In this document: positions 9,502 through 21,100 of the stretch, one piece after another | How positions within the stretch are numbered: the stretch's first letter is position 1 | Layout: each line of letters opens with the position of its first letter | DNA from: Hirsutella rhossiliensis | Lineage: Eukaryota; Ascomycota; Sordariomycetes; Hypocreales; Ophiocordycipitaceae | Reading direction: 5' to 3' | Assembly (NCBI RefSeq): GCF_020360975.1 | Contig: NW_025408668.1 | Coordinates: forward strand, 5,828,001 to 5,892,000 | DNA: 64,000 nucleotides | Position numbers and translations under genes: made by a program | The notes under the pieces: generated by a model | The model's input: only the letters and a program-made list of their open reading frames with translations | Database searches by the model: none | What the model was told of the DNA's origin: nothing

Positions 9502-12240
9502 TCACCACCTTTTCATCTCGAGCGCCTCCTTGCCGAGGTCGGCCAGGGCATCTTCGTATTGCTTTATCCGCTCCTCGCCCATCTCCTCTATCCTCGTCCT
9601 CTCCACCTTTTGTGCTCGCCGCACCCCTTGCCCCTTGGCAATCTTGCCCCAGAACCACCCGCTCTCATCGTCTCCCACCAGTGTCCACGCGCAGCCAGAC
9701 CGCCCCGCGCGCGCCGTCCGCCCCACGCGGTGGACATAGCCGGCCACGCTCGGCGGTAGGTCGTAGTTGATAACGTTGCTAAGCTTGGGAATGTCGATGC
9801 CACGGGCGACGAGATCCGATGCGATAATGAGGCGGACCGGGGAAGACGCCGTCGCAAACGCCCGCAGCGCCTTGCGGCGGATGTGTGTAGGCGTGCTCGA
9901 GGTAAGCGTGCTGATGCGGGTCGATAGCGACGGGTCCAACAGTTCGAGCAAGCGCGCAAGCCGGAGAGCAGCCTCGTTGGACTTGGTAAAGATGAGAGAT
10001 TGGGGAAGCGGGGGTTGTGTTCGTCCCGGGTCCGAGTCACGAACAGAACTGCCGTCCGAGTCGGATGTTGCGTCGCTCGAGTCGGAGCTGGTATCGCTAG
10101 AGTCGGAGCTCGTATCGGAGCCCGAGTCTGAGGTTGTATCCGGGTCCGAATCCGAGTCTGAAACCTCATTCTGCTTAGACAGAGCCGGGTCACTGCCTGT
10201 GAGCACAGCTGCCATGTCTCGACTTCGTAGGAGATCAAGCAGATACAGTGGCTTGAAATTAGTCTCGTGAACCCTGATCGCAAACTCCCTGAGCGAGTGC
10301 GGCAGTGTATGCTCGGCAATCTGCACGGTGCCGTCGTTCTCCAGGACCACCAGTCGTGGCCGCTTCAAGTCCAGTTGATTCAACAGGCTCAGGTCCCTCG
10401 TCAAGGTCGCGCTCAGAACCACCTTGCGGACACCTGAGTACTCCATGTCGGCAAAGTCCCGGGCGCCGAACCGCTTCACCTTGAACCGTTCCATGACGAG
10501 GTCCAGCCAGCCCTGGAAGCTCTGCGCCAGGAGCTTGTCGGCCTCGTCCACCACCAGCCATCGCACGTAGTCGAGACTGAAGCCCGGCGTCTGCTCCACG
10601 TGCTCGACCAGTCGTCCCGGAGTGCAGATCAGGACATCGACCTTGGAGCAGAAGTCGACAACCTCACCCTCGCAGGCGCCGAGTCGAGCATCCTTTCTCT
10701 CTCCGCCGTCCGCGCCAGCATCAAGCGAGTCATCCCCGTTCGCAGAGTCGGATGTTTGTCCCGATTGCTGAGCATCTTGTTCCTTGAGCACCTTGTAAGC
10801 CTCTGGATCATACCGCGACTCGCTCATCATCAGGCTATGCTGCTCGGCCTTGATCGACTGGTGGCCGACAGCCACACCAATACGGACTTTCTTTCGCTCC
10901 TCGCCGTCGTAGGCTCTTGCGCAAATCTCAAACACTTCCTGCGCCTGCTTGACAAGTTCACGGGTGGGCAAAACCACGAGCGCGCGCAGCCGTGTGACAA
11001 GGCCCTGGCTAATGTCGCGCACAATTGGCAACGCGTACGCCAACGTCTTTCCAGAGCCAGTGGCGGCGGATATCAGGACGTCTCCGGGGCGGTGCGTGTT
11101 GGTGGGCAGCAGCAGCGGTATGGCGGCGGTTTGGACCGCAAACGCTTCCGCAAACCCCTTTTGCTCCAGGAAGCGGGCCGATCTGGGCAGGATGCCGAGC
11201 TCGGTAAAGGGCTGTCGGGTGTCCTGAGAAACGCGGATAGGGTTCGCCAACCAGGAAGGAAGAGTGTCGTATGTCGGCTTCGAGTCGTCGTCTGCCACAA
11301 CCGCCGGCTGCGGTAGGGGTTTCAAGCCGTGCAGCTCAGCCGGCTCCTCCTCAGATTTTGGGTCAACATGTTGAGCAGCCTTGCGGGCAAATTGTAAAGA
11401 CTTCGCCTTTCGCTCGAGAACTGCCTTGTGCCGTGGTGCCTCCTCCTGCTCTGGTGGGTCTATGGTAGACTCGATTTTGTCTGATTTCTTCTTCTTCTTT
11501 TCCTTGTCCTTCTTTTTCTTTTTCTCTGCGAGAGCTTGCGGTTCCGGTGCAGGAACCGTCTCCATTTCATGAGCAGGTTCCTTGACATCAGTCATTTCGA
11601 TATCGCTGTCTGCGAGCTCGGATGTCTGAGCTCTCTTGGCAGGCTTCGTCCTAGACTTCTCCTTTTTTGATTTTTCCTTGCGCTTCGCCTTGCTTGGCGT
11701 GTCGTTCTGTTCGGCAACGGTTGGGGATCCAAAGCTTTCATCTCGCTTTGTCTCGGGAGGAGCGCGCTTCGGCGGGTCGTCTTCGGAGTCTGACGAATCA
11801 TCATCGTCGTCGTCGGCCCTGGTTCTCTGCTTTCGCTTTCTCCGGTTCTTCTTCTTTTTTGAATCCGGTTGCTGCTGCTGAGTGCCTTTATTTCCCTCTT
11901 GAATCACCGCGGGCTTCATTCCATTCTGCCCTCCTCGCGTCTTCGCCTTCTTGCTTTCCTGCTCGCCAACTCCTTGGGACTCGTCCGCTGTCTCCCTCTT
12001 CCGCTTGGGCTTTGGCGGGCTGGGTTGGTCGTCAAAGTACTGAACCACCGGCTTCTTGACATTTTGGGCTCCTGGGACGTAGCGAGCATAGCCGTACCCG
12101 TCGACCGGCGCTGCGGCCACAGCAGGGGCCGGAGGAGGCACGTCTAGGGTGCGGGTCGGCGCCGGTGAGGGCTGCGCTAGCGGCTTCGAAATAGAAGCGG
12201 CTTTGGGGCCCTTGGACGGCGGTATGTATCTCGAATACAT
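9502..12240 (-). CDS. DBP6: ATP-dependent RNA helicase DBP6 (DDX51 type), 912 aa
   Basis: One intronless frame. The N-terminal ~330 residues are charged, with Lys-rich and Asp/Ser tracts typical of nucleolar proteins. The helicase core follows with motif I (AATGSGKT), Ia (PTREL), Ib (TPGRL), II as [11 protein letters not shown] as SATLTRD, and the C-terminal motifs SDLVARGID and [10 protein letters not shown]. The pattern matches the Dbp6/DDX51 subfamily, which acts in early 60S ribosome assembly in the nucleolus. An acidic Ser/Asp/Thr repeat insert of ~50 residues (plus-strand ~10030-10180) interrupts the core just before the [10 protein letters not shown] segment. It shares a 461-bp divergent promoter region with PIG-A. 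Confidence 0.92.
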   Translation of the reverse strand: MYSRYIPPSKGPKAASISKPLAQPSPAPTRTLDVPPPAPAVAAAPVDGYGYARYVPGAQNVKKPVVQYFDDQPSPPKPKRKRETADESQGVGEQESKKAKTRGGQNGMKPAVIQEGNKGTQQQQPDSKKKKNRRKRKQRTRADDDDDDSSDSEDDPPKRAPPETKRDESFGSPTVAEQNDTPSKAKRKEKSKKEKSRTKPAKRAQTSELADSDIEMTDVKEPAHEMETVPAPEPQALAEKKKKKDKEKKKKKSDKIESTIDPPEQEEAPRHKAVLERKAKSLQFARKAAQHVDPKSEEEPAELHGLKPLPQPAVVADDDSKPTYDTLPSWLANPIRVSQDTRQPFTELGILPRSARFLEQKGFAEAFAVQTAAIPLLLPTNTHRPGDVLISAATGSGKTLAYALPIVRDISQGLVTRLRALVVLPTRELVKQAQEVFEICARAYDGEERKKVRIGVAVGHQSIKAEQHSLMMSESRYDPEAYKVLKEQDAQQSGQTSDSANGDDSLDAGADGGERKDARLGACEGEVVDFCSKVDVLICTPGRLVEHVEQTPGFSLDYVRWLVVDEADKLLAQSFQGWLDLVMERFKVKRFGARDFADMEYSGVRKVVLSATLTRDLSLLNQLDLKRPRLVVLENDGTVQIAEHTLPHSLREFAIRVHETNFKPLYLLDLLRSRDMAAVLTGSDPALSKQNEVSDSDSDPDTTSDSGSDTSSDSSDTSSDSSDATSDSDGSSVRDSDPGRTQPPLPQSLIFTKSNEAALRLARLLELLDPSLSTRISTLTSSTPTHIRRKALRAFATASSPVRLIIASDLVARGIDIPKLSNVINYDLPPSVAGYVHRVGRTARAGRSGCAWTLVGDDESGWFWGKIAKGQGVRRAQKVERTRIEEMGEERIKQYEDALADLGKEALEMKRW

Positions 12241-12701
12241 GATGGCCCAACCAATTGCCCTGGGGTGGGTGAGAGGGAAGTGCGAAATGGCATGTAGGCG
12301 GAGGCTGTGCCAGACTCTGGGGGAAGCTTGGTGGGAAATTTTGGGCGGTCGCGGGTCTTATCGCAATTCTGCCGCTCCCCACCGCCAGCTTATCAGCGAC
12401 ACTACATCGGAAGGACCCGCTGACCTCATCCAACCTCAACATGTAAGTTGCTTCCGTACGGAAACACACTTCATGATAGCCTCCTCTCATGCCTCAAGCC
12501 CAAGGAACAACAAGTTGCGCATGAAATGAAATGAGCAAATCTTGTCAACCGATGTCAGCAATTTGCCCCTTCACACAAGGGGCAGGACGGATGGGGTGAA
12601 CAGCCAGCGGAAAGACGCCGCACCAGCAGCGGCAGCAAAGCATCACCGCCGACCGATTCTCAACCTCATCAACCTCGTGCCACGCCCGCCCGCCCTCCAA
12701 T
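12241..12701. promoter_or_regulatory. Divergent promoter region DBP6 / PIG-A
   Basis: 461 bp separate the start codons of two divergently transcribed genes, so both promoters must lie here. No TATA box or known operator stands out. The 12610-12700 part is C/A-rich like a 5' leader of the plus-strand gene. Confidence 0.5.
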
Positions 12702-14250
12702 ATGGCGCGCCGAACGTACAACATCGCCATGGTCAGCGACTTCTTCTTCCCGCAGCCCGGCGGCGTCGAGTCGCACATCTACCAGCTCTCCAGCAAGCTC
12801 ATCGACCGCGGCCACAAAGTCATCATCATCACCCACGCCCACGATGACCGCAAGGGCATCCGCTACCTCACAAACGGCCTCAAGGTCTACCACGTGCCCT
12901 TCTTCGTCATCTACCGCCACACCACCTTCCCCACCGTCTTCTCCTTTTTCCCCATCCTGCGCAACATTTGCATCCGGGAGCGCATCGAGATTGTCCATGG
13001 CCATGGCAGCCTCAGCAGCCTGTGTCATGAGGGCATCTTGCACGCCAGGACCATGGGGCTGAGGACCGTCTTTACCGATCACTCGCTCTTTGGCTTTGCA
13101 GATGCTGCTAGCATCTTGACCAACAAGCTGCTCAAGTTTACCCTGAGCGACGTTGATCACAGCATATGTGTGAGCCACACGTGGTGCGTCCACTTTTACC
13201 CCCGTGGCCATCTTCACACATCCTCTGGCTAATCTTCCACCTCTTCCCTCCAGCAAAGAAAACACCGTCCTCCGCGCCTCCCTCGACCCCCTCATGGTCT
13301 CCGTAATCCCCAACGCCGTCGTCGCCGAAAACTTCCGCCCCCGCGACTATCCCTCGTCTCCCGCCACGGGCTTCGCTTCGGACCCGCCCCCCAACCGCCT
13401 CGGCCCCAACGACATGATCACCATCATCGTCATCTCGCGCCTCTTCTACAACAAGGGTACCGACCTCCTCACCGCCGCCATCCCGCGCATCCTCGAGAAC
13501 CACCCCAACACGCGCTTCGTCATCGCCGGATCCGGCCCCAAGGCTATTGACCTCGAGCAGATGATCGAGACCAACGTGCTACAGGATCGCGTCGAGATGC
13601 TCGGCCCCATCCGCCACGAGGACGTCCGCGACGTTATGATCCGCGGCCACATCTACCTCCACCCCTCCCTGACCGAGGCCTTTGGCACCGTCATCGTCGA
13701 GGCGGCCAGCTGCGGCCTGTACGTCGTCTGCACCCAGGTCGGCGGCATCCCCGAGGTCCTCCCCTCCCACATGACAACCTTTGCCAAGCCCGAGGAGGAC
13801 GACCTCGTCCTAGCCACCGGCAAGGCCATCACCGCCGTCCGCGCCGGCAAGGTGCGCACCGAGCGCTTTCACGATCAGGTCAAGAAGATGTACTCGTGGG
13901 CAAACGTGGCCCTCCGCACCGAGCGTGTCTATGACGGCGTCACCGGCACCATCCCCGAGGAGGCCTTTTACGGCTTCGACACAGGCGGCTACAATGGCAG
14001 CCGCGTCCGCAACTTTGCCCTCATAGACCGCCTCAAGCGCTACTACGGCTGCGGCATATGGGCTGGCAAGCTGTTTTGCCTCTGCGTCGTCATCGACTAC
14101 CTTTTCTTTCTCTTCCTCGAGTGGTATTTTCCCAGGGAAAACATCGACATTTGTCCAGACTGGCCGCGCAAGACTCTCGTCACGCACACCAAGAAGGGCG
14201 GGAGGAGTAATTGCTCTAGCGGATCGCACGGAGCCTCCAAGTTAGATTAA
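12702..14250 (+). CDS. SPT14: GPI-GlcNAc transferase catalytic subunit (PIG-A/Spt14), 492 aa
   Basis: Exons 12702-13183 and 13254-14250 join across a 70-nt intron to rebuild HTCKEN. The start [15 protein letters not shown] followed by PGGVESH is characteristic of PIG-A, a GT4-family glycosyltransferase with the donor motif [10 protein letters not shown] (E-x7-E) near residues 300-310. A hydrophobic segment near residues 430-455 is the C-terminal anchor to the ER membrane. The family transfers GlcNAc from UDP-GlcNAc to phosphatidylinositol, the first step of GPI-anchor synthesis, on the cytosolic face of the ER. Length and motifs are those of an intact enzyme. Confidence 0.95.
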
Positions 14251-14567
14251 TAGCCGTCATTTTGGGACTGACAGGGGGAACAGGGCGGTCAATGGGCACA
14301 CTTGTGAACGGCGCAACGGAACCTTTTCATGGAGCGTTCATGACACATAAGGTCTGCCTTTCACGATATCTGCCGTCCAGCATTAGACTACTCATAAGGC
14401 TATCTACCCCCTTGGCCGGAACAGCGTTGAATTATATTGGTTTGACGCGCTGTTTCTGGAATCGCTAGAGTCGTGTGGAAAAAACAACGCAAAGTGACTC
14501 TTCAAGCCTCTCAAACCTTCACAGCCGTCCACTGTCAAAAATGGCAGTTCAGCGAGCCAATGCCGCT
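14251..14567. other. Convergent 3' intergenic spacer
   Basis: 317 bp between the stop codons of convergent PIG-A (+) and the bromodomain gene (-). It should contain both 3' UTRs and polyadenylation sites; no other structure was seen. Confidence 0.5.
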
Positions 14568-17396
14568 TCACCCCCTCGTCCCAATGCGTCGCCTCTTGAC
14601 GACACTCGTCGCTGTGTGGTTACCGTCTCCCGCCAGCTCATCTTCATCCTCGGCCGTGTCGTCCGCCGGCGTCGCCACGCTGGCCTGGCGCGTGCTGGAC
14701 AGGGGCGGCACGCCGCGCTCCTTCTCGGCGCTCCGCAGGTCGCCCAGCAGCTTCTCCACCTCGACAAACATGCTCCGCGTGTTTTTGACGACGCCGTTCT
14801 CGTCCAGGTGGTAGCCCACCACCTCTTCCTCCTCGTTCTGGGAGCGCTTCATAAAAAACTGCCCCGGCCCGCGGTCCGGGTCGGGGTTGTACATGATGGC
14901 ATTGCAGAAAATGTGGACGAGCTCGCGCTCGAGCTGGGCACTGTTGACGATGCCCTTGGGCGGGACGAGGTCTTCGGATACTGGCAGCCAGACGCTTGCG
15001 GTGCCCGGGTCACCGCCGGGAAGGCTGCTCGCTGCCTGGACGGCCGCCTTGTTCCCCTGCTTGATGGCAGCCCGGATCGATGTTATATCCTGTGGCTGAA
15101 GCACAATCTGGCGATAACCCGGCGCGTCTTTTTCGCGGACGCCAGTCGCAAACATGTTGGCGTGCCGGTGGCTCGAGATTTGGTCGAGTGCCGACGACGA
15201 CACCTTTGTGAAGCCTCGGGTCCAGAGCACCTGGCTCGACGACGACGGCGGTTCAGGCGGCGTCTCTGGCCGCTTCCGTTTGGCCAGCCGAGACGAGACG
15301 CTGCCAGGTGTCACCATGTGTGCTCGTCCATGCACGCTCTCGTCCGTCGTCGTTTCGCCCGCGTCGTCATGCGGCCGAGGCGTCATAACCTCCTTCTTAA
15401 TCTTGGCAGATAGTGATGAATAGTCCATGGACAGCTCGTCCGCCTGCGACGCCTCCGATTGGCTTCTCCTGCTGACAGAAGGCGTAGCACTCGCCGGTGG
15501 GTTGCGTGGCGGTCGACCACGAGGCCTTGACGCAGAGGGCTCTGGCTGAGGAGTCCGTTTGGGGTGCATCTTCTTCCCGGCCTTGGGTGTCTCCGATGTG
15601 ATGGAAGTCGCTCGAGGAGGGGGGCTCACAGGCTCGTATGCCGGGCTTTCTGGCTCTACCACGATTGGCCCCGGAGTCGAGGGCGTCGAGTGCGAGGCCC
15701 ATTTAGTCCCAAAACCTCGAGTCAGCGCCGAGGGGGTGGTGTATCCAGGCGTCCGAGGTGCTGCCACAGGGCTGAGGCGCTTGGCTACGGGCGTCCCGGC
15801 AGCTTGTCGAATGATGTGCTCGGGGATGGCAGGCCGAGGCGGTTTGGCCCCGTACGGAGGGACAAGCAGCTTGTCCTTCTGGGAGGCAGGTAGGGCATTA
15901 AAGGTATTGGTAGAAGGGCGTTGTTGGGCTTTTGGTGCGGCAGGTTGGGGCTGCTGTTGCCATTTCTGAGCGGCCGCAACAGGCCCAGGGGCACCTTTGG
16001 GCGGTGTCGGAGATGCGGAAACAATGGGTCGTGGCGTGGGATGCTGGGCTTGCTGCGGCTGGATCGGCCGTCCAGGAGGAATGACGGGTGTTGTCGACTG
16101 CGGCCGAGCTGACGGCGGAGCAGGCGCAGATGCCGACTGAGGAGGTCCTGGCTGTGACGGGGCGGCCAAGGGCCCAGTGGTCTGAGGTGGGGGAGCTGGG
16201 TTCTTGCCTACGAGAGGCCGAGTCTGCGATGCCGCGCCAGGTGTCTGCCCGGGGGCCTGGCCTTGCTGCGGGTGTCGCTGCTGAGGCTGCTGACCTTTTG
16301 GTGCGGCGGTCGCTTGAGTTGGCGCGTTCTGGTGAAGCTGTCCCGCTGGGGAGGTCTGGCTAGCCTGGGGGGTCTGGCCAGCCTGGGGAGGCTGGTATGG
16401 CTTTTCCCACTTCAAGACCCCCGTCGGCGTGGTTGGAAGAGGGGTGGCCACGACGCCATCCTTGGGCTTGCTGCTGGCCTCAGGTCGCGGCGAGATGGCG
16501 GGTTTAGGAGGCTGAGCCGGCGGCTGCAAAACTCGTGGCGCGGCCTGGGGGGGACCCGCTGGTGGCTGCAGAACCGAGCCCGGTCCATTTGCCGGCTTGA
16601 GCGAAGGGGACGGTCGCACGGGAGGGGTTTTTGCTTGTAAAGGAATTGGTGGTGTGATGGTTGGTTGGGCGACGGACGGAGTTGTTGGTGGCTTCGTCGG
16701 CTGGACTGGCGTGTTGGGGGTTAGTCCACGCTTGATGCCAGCCGCTGTGCCCGGAGTCGGCGGCGGCAAAAGTGACTGGCTGGGCGTTTGCGATGACGCG
16801 GGGAGCTTGTTGTCGCGAGGGGCGAGGGCCGGCGTGCCGTTTTGACTGGCAGCTTTGGCGAGCCTCTCCTTTTCGTTCTTCTCGAGGACCTGGATCTGGC
16901 TCTGGATAGTGACAAACTGACGCTCGTCTACTCGGATCTGCTCGACAATATGCTCTCGGTACCGGGCGTACAATCGATCGATGAGGGCGGGAAGCCTCTC
17001 GATGTGCTCGTGAGAATCCTTCAACGACGGCAGCGGAGGCGTGCCGAGCTTCCTCTTGCGCGACGCGGGGGACGAGGGCCCATCCGCAGTCTCCTGACGC
17101 TCGGCCTCGCTCTTGAGCTCCTGGCGCAGCAGCAGCAGGAAGAGGTGCTGCAGCGCCTCGGGCGTCAGCCGCGCCGGGTCGTACGTGTCGCCGCCCTTGA
17201 TGAGGGCATTGTTCTTGAGCAGCTCCGAGATGCGGGCAAAAGCTCCCGTGTCGACCCCGTGCGTCAGCAGCGACTGGAACAAGAAGAGCGACTCGAGGGG
17301 CGTGTAGGCTGCCGGGTTGTTGTTGTTCATGCCCCACGGTCCTCCTCGCCAGCGCCCGAGGGGACCTTCGCGCTTGGCAAGATGAATCGGCGCCAC
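14568..17396 (-). CDS. Bromodomain protein, BRD8/Bdc1-like, 942 aa
   Basis: A single long frame. The N-terminal ~200 residues contain a Leu-rich region (residues ~28-95, with LESLFLFQSLL) and a helical/coiled-coil stretch near 140-190. A Pro/Gln/Ala-rich linker covers ~200-580. The C-terminal part (~residues 725-890) reads as a divergent bromodomain with HRHANMF and APGYRQIVLQP, matching the ZA-loop region, and a helix containing CNAIMYNP, which supplies the acetyl-lysine-contacting Asn. This layout resembles S. pombe Bdc1 and human BRD8, subunits of the NuA4/TIP60 acetyltransferase. The bromodomain is clear; the assignment to NuA4 is inference. It may start at the second Met (residue 23). 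Confidence 0.78.
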   Translation of the reverse strand: MAPIHLAKREGPLGRWRGGPWGMNNNNPAAYTPLESLFLFQSLLTHGVDTGAFARISELLKNNALIKGGDTYDPARLTPEALQHLFLLLLRQELKSEAERQETADGPSSPASRKRKLGTPPLPSLKDSHEHIERLPALIDRLYARYREHIVEQIRVDERQFVTIQSQIQVLEKNEKERLAKAASQNGTPALAPRDNKLPASSQTPSQSLLPPPTPGTAAGIKRGLTPNTPVQPTKPPTTPSVAQPTITPPIPLQAKTPPVRPSPSLKPANGPGSVLQPPAGPPQAAPRVLQPPAQPPKPAISPRPEASSKPKDGVVATPLPTTPTGVLKWEKPYQPPQAGQTPQASQTSPAGQLHQNAPTQATAAPKGQQPQQRHPQQGQAPGQTPGAASQTRPLVGKNPAPPPQTTGPLAAPSQPGPPQSASAPAPPSARPQSTTPVIPPGRPIQPQQAQHPTPRPIVSASPTPPKGAPGPVAAAQKWQQQPQPAAPKAQQRPSTNTFNALPASQKDKLLVPPYGAKPPRPAIPEHIIRQAAGTPVAKRLSPVAAPRTPGYTTPSALTRGFGTKWASHSTPSTPGPIVVEPESPAYEPVSPPPRATSITSETPKAGKKMHPKRTPQPEPSASRPRGRPPRNPPASATPSVSRRSQSEASQADELSMDYSSLSAKIKKEVMTPRPHDDAGETTTDESVHGRAHMVTPGSVSSRLAKRKRPETPPEPPSSSSQVLWTRGFTKVSSSALDQISSHRHANMFATGVREKDAPGYRQIVLQPQDITSIRAAIKQGNKAAVQAASSLPGGDPGTASVWLPVSEDLVPPKGIVNSAQLERELVHIFCNAIMYNPDPDRGPGQFFMKRSQNEEEEVVGYHLDENGVVKNTRSMFVEVEKLLGDLRSAEKERGVPPLSSTRQASVATPADDTAEDEDELAGDGNHTATSVVKRRRIGTRG

Positions 17397-18187
17397 GGTT
17401 GCTCTCCAGTCCCGAGACGAGATATCGCAGCCCCCGTCGGTCCCCTACGTCATTCCGAGGCGCGCCTTCGTTTGCAGGCAACTTCGAGTCTCAGCGCACC
17501 GTCGTGGGCGATTTCATTGGGCTGGCGGTGCGAGTGTAATTGGTGCTTTCTTTTCAATGAGGCCGCCTTCGTCGGTCGCCAATCGCGGGGGGATCTTGAT
17601 TTTTATCCCTCCGGGGATTCCTTGTCGAGCCCGTCTGGCCTGAAATCACGTGATGTGGCGCAAGGTTGAGGTTGTTTTGGAAATTTTTCAAGATCAAGAG
17701 GGGAAGGAATTCCGTCGGCCATGAAGACGTTCTGGCCCATGCAGAGTCACGTGATGCTCAGTGCCCCAACAACCAAGCCGCGACTACTTTGTGCCCCTTC
17801 AATCCCGCAGACGAAAACGGTTGCACTGCTCCTCTCTTGCCTGTTCTCGGCACTTGCGCTCGCCAGATGCTCTTCATTACTACTCAGATCACCCGGAAAC
17901 CGAACGACATCAAGGAAGAGACCTCACACGAGGCAGTCCTTTTTGGGCGCTGACGGCGCCCAATCAACCAAGTCTACATCTACATGGCTGATAAAACCAT
18001 AAAAACGCCTGGTATCATGTTCCCGTGAAACTGTTCACTGAGCAAACCCCGTCCCCAGAGCAAGGCTTCTATTACCCGCTCTTCCGTGTTGAAAGGGCAC
18101 TCCAGAACGCCATGACCCCATTCCACCCCTGGTGGATCACCAACCCACATTCAATGCTGTTGATAACACAAGAAATTGAAAGGAACG
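17397..18187. other. Intergenic, no gene seen
   Basis: About 790 bp upstream of the bromodomain gene and downstream of the WD40 gene, both on the minus strand. Short frames only; no repeats or RNA genes were recognised. Confidence 0.45.
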
Positions 18188-21100
18188 TCACGGCGAAGAT
18201 GACGACGATGACGTCGAGCTGCCCGTCGAGCTGCGGCGGCGGTCTTCTTCCATGTCCTCATCCCCCCTCTCCTTCGCACGATGAGAGAGTTGCAGCTTCT
18301 CATCGAGCAGTGTAACCAGTCTCTCCGAGTATTCATCCAGAAGCCCACTCAAGACCGTCTCGTTGATGGCTTTGCTTCGAATTGCCCGGTCGCCGAGCGC
18401 CGTGGCCGTGAGTCGCAGCTCGTGGTCCAAGTCGGTCAGCACGTCGGCGGTAATTGGCTCCGACGACGACAGCTTCTTTCTGTAGGTTCTCAGAGCACGG
18501 CACGTCTGCTCCGTTGCCGTGTTCAATGAGCCGAAGCCGTGAAGTGATGTCGAGGACGTCTTCTTCCGAGCGCCTTTGCCCGCGGCTGAAAGCGAGTGGG
18601 TTCTAGACCTTTCCGACTTGGGGCTGGGTGGAGGGCTATCGGGCTGGTTTCCGGTCGATGGACGCCGGCGTGATGGCGTGTCCTCCATAATCGTACTGTT
18701 GCATGGGCTGGATTGCAGTGTTGAAGTTGGTGTCCGTATGCTTGTCGGGTTTGCGCCCAGATTAAGTCGAGATGACCGGCGCTGCAGTGATCGTGAAGGC
18801 GATCGACGGCCTCCCGAGCTAGGTGGTCGCTGAAATTCGGCAAGCTCTACTTTCGAGAGCACTTTCCTGAGCGTCGGCCGAGTCGAGTTGGCCTCCTTGA
18901 TTGGTGATGGATCCCTGCTAGTCAGTCTCGACGAGAGGTCGCTAGAATCAAGCGCCCAGATCATTATTGTCCCGTCCGACCCAACGCTCACAATCTTCCT
19001 CGTCCCATCATCATCGTCAACCAGGCACACCCCGTTGATGGCCTCCGTATGTCCCCACTCCCGATCGAGAAACGCACCAGAGCTGGCATCATAAATTCGT
19101 ACAGATTTATCCGTGTTTGACGACCCAAGCAGGAACTCCATGTCCTTGGGTGCCCACTGCCCGACGGACAGGGACTCGAGGACGGTCGACTCGACGCCAC
19201 CTTCATCTATGCATTTGAAGCACGAGAGTTGCCGCCCTGTCGAGACGTCGAATTGGCAAATAGATCGGTCGAGGAGGGAAACGAAGATGGTCTTGTTGTC
19301 CTGGCTCATGGCCATGGAGGTTGGAGAGGCCCGGAGAGATATGACCCTGGACAAAATGGCCGCGCGAACGTCCGGGTCGCCTTCCTTGGAGACCAGGTCG
19401 TGGACCTGCAGTGTTCGATCCAGCGAGCAGGTAATGACCTTGTCTTCCGTCGGTACGAGGACCTGGACAACCTTGGCCGAAAACTCGAGAGTTTGGAAGT
19501 GCTCAATGTTGCCGTTGGAATGGCGATGGAAGAGCTGGGTCGTGCGGTCTCTGCCGCAACATGCCATGATGAATTTCGAGTCCTCGTCAAAGATGCAGAT
19601 GCACTTGCAGTCTGAGGAATGCGCTTTGGTATCCAAAATACACTCTTTCGAATCAGCATCAGTGACCTTTAGGATGCCCAGGCGATCTGCGGTAACCAGC
19701 AGCTTTCCATTGCCGGTGGTCTGGGCGCATGTCAGCTTGTTCACGAATTCCAACTCGCCGTCCAGCTCGGCTGCGTCCATGGGAACCTCGAGGGTCGACT
19801 TGATCTGGCCGTCGAGGTCCCAAAACGTAAAGTTGCCCGAGTATGACCACGTCGCGAAGGCAGCATTGGCCTTGTTCGGCTTTCGAAGAGCCTGGACGCC
19901 TGCGATTGGTTGTCCGTGTCCCGGCATCGGAATATGCGCGACTGCCTCGGCTTGCTGCCCGGGAACATAGTCGGCAGTCCAAAGGTCAATCGATTGCTTC
20001 GAGTCAATCGTCACGAGCATGTCGGGAAGAAACCCCAGTGCCACGATGCCTGAAGACGCTTCCGCGACGGACAAGATGCTCTCTGCGCGGCCGTCCATGA
20101 CTCCTGCCACGTCAAGAGTCGCGAAATGGCCATCTCTCCCTCCAATGTAGGCAACATTGCCGCGAATGTTGATGGTGCTGACCGAAAAGTCCAGGCTCAG
20201 GACCTTGACGAGCTTCATCTGCCCATCGTCATTGTGCAAGATGCAGACGTCCCCTGTCTCGGTGCACACAATGAGCTTGTTGCCGTCGACGGCCGCGCAG
20301 CTGAAGGTGGCCTCGAGCAAATCGCCGAGGAGCATGTTGCGGCCCGGCAGGGGTCTTTGCGCCGTTGGGGTGTTGGGAGGCGGCTCATTCGAGAACTTTT
20401 GCTTGGTCGGCGAGATGGTCGGGCCATCCTCAATCTTCCAGACCTTGACATGGCGCAAGCCTAGGGTGACGAGGCTGTTGCCCATCCACACCATGTCCCT
20501 GATGTAAGAGGTGCATTTGTTCTGCTGGAAGAGCTTGGCTGCGCCAGTGCGAGGGTCAATCTTCCATATGTAGAGGAAGCCGTCGTTGGCGGCACCGAGA
20601 GAGGCGAGATACTTGGAGTCGGCCGACCAGGCGACAGCATTGACGCCAAAGGCGTGCTCACTGATGGACACTAGCGGGGTGTCTGACGAGGCATCCTGGA
20701 GACTGAAAATCAAGACTCGGGGAGCATAGCCAGTCTCGCCGACGGCCAGATACTTGCCGTCTCGGCTGAGAGCAAGGCAGGTGGCGGCCTTGATGCGCTC
20801 TCTGCTGGTCCAGGTCCTCGACCCCGGGGAATCGGCCCAGTCGGCAGGGCTGCATTGAGATTCCCTGTGGTTGGGGGCCACGCGGTTTCGACTGTCGTTG
20901 GCCTTGGGCGTCGTCGCGGTGGGCGTCGAAGACGGATTCTGGGACGATGCCGCCGAGTATACGGGCACAGCCGAGGGCCGAGCTCGATAGAAGCGCTGTG
21001 AGAAGTGTTGGCCCTGCGCATCGACAACGACGACGGCGCCGCCGGCAAGGTAGGCAAAGAGGGAGTTGACGGTGTCGAAGCCCGTCGGTGAGCGGCATGT

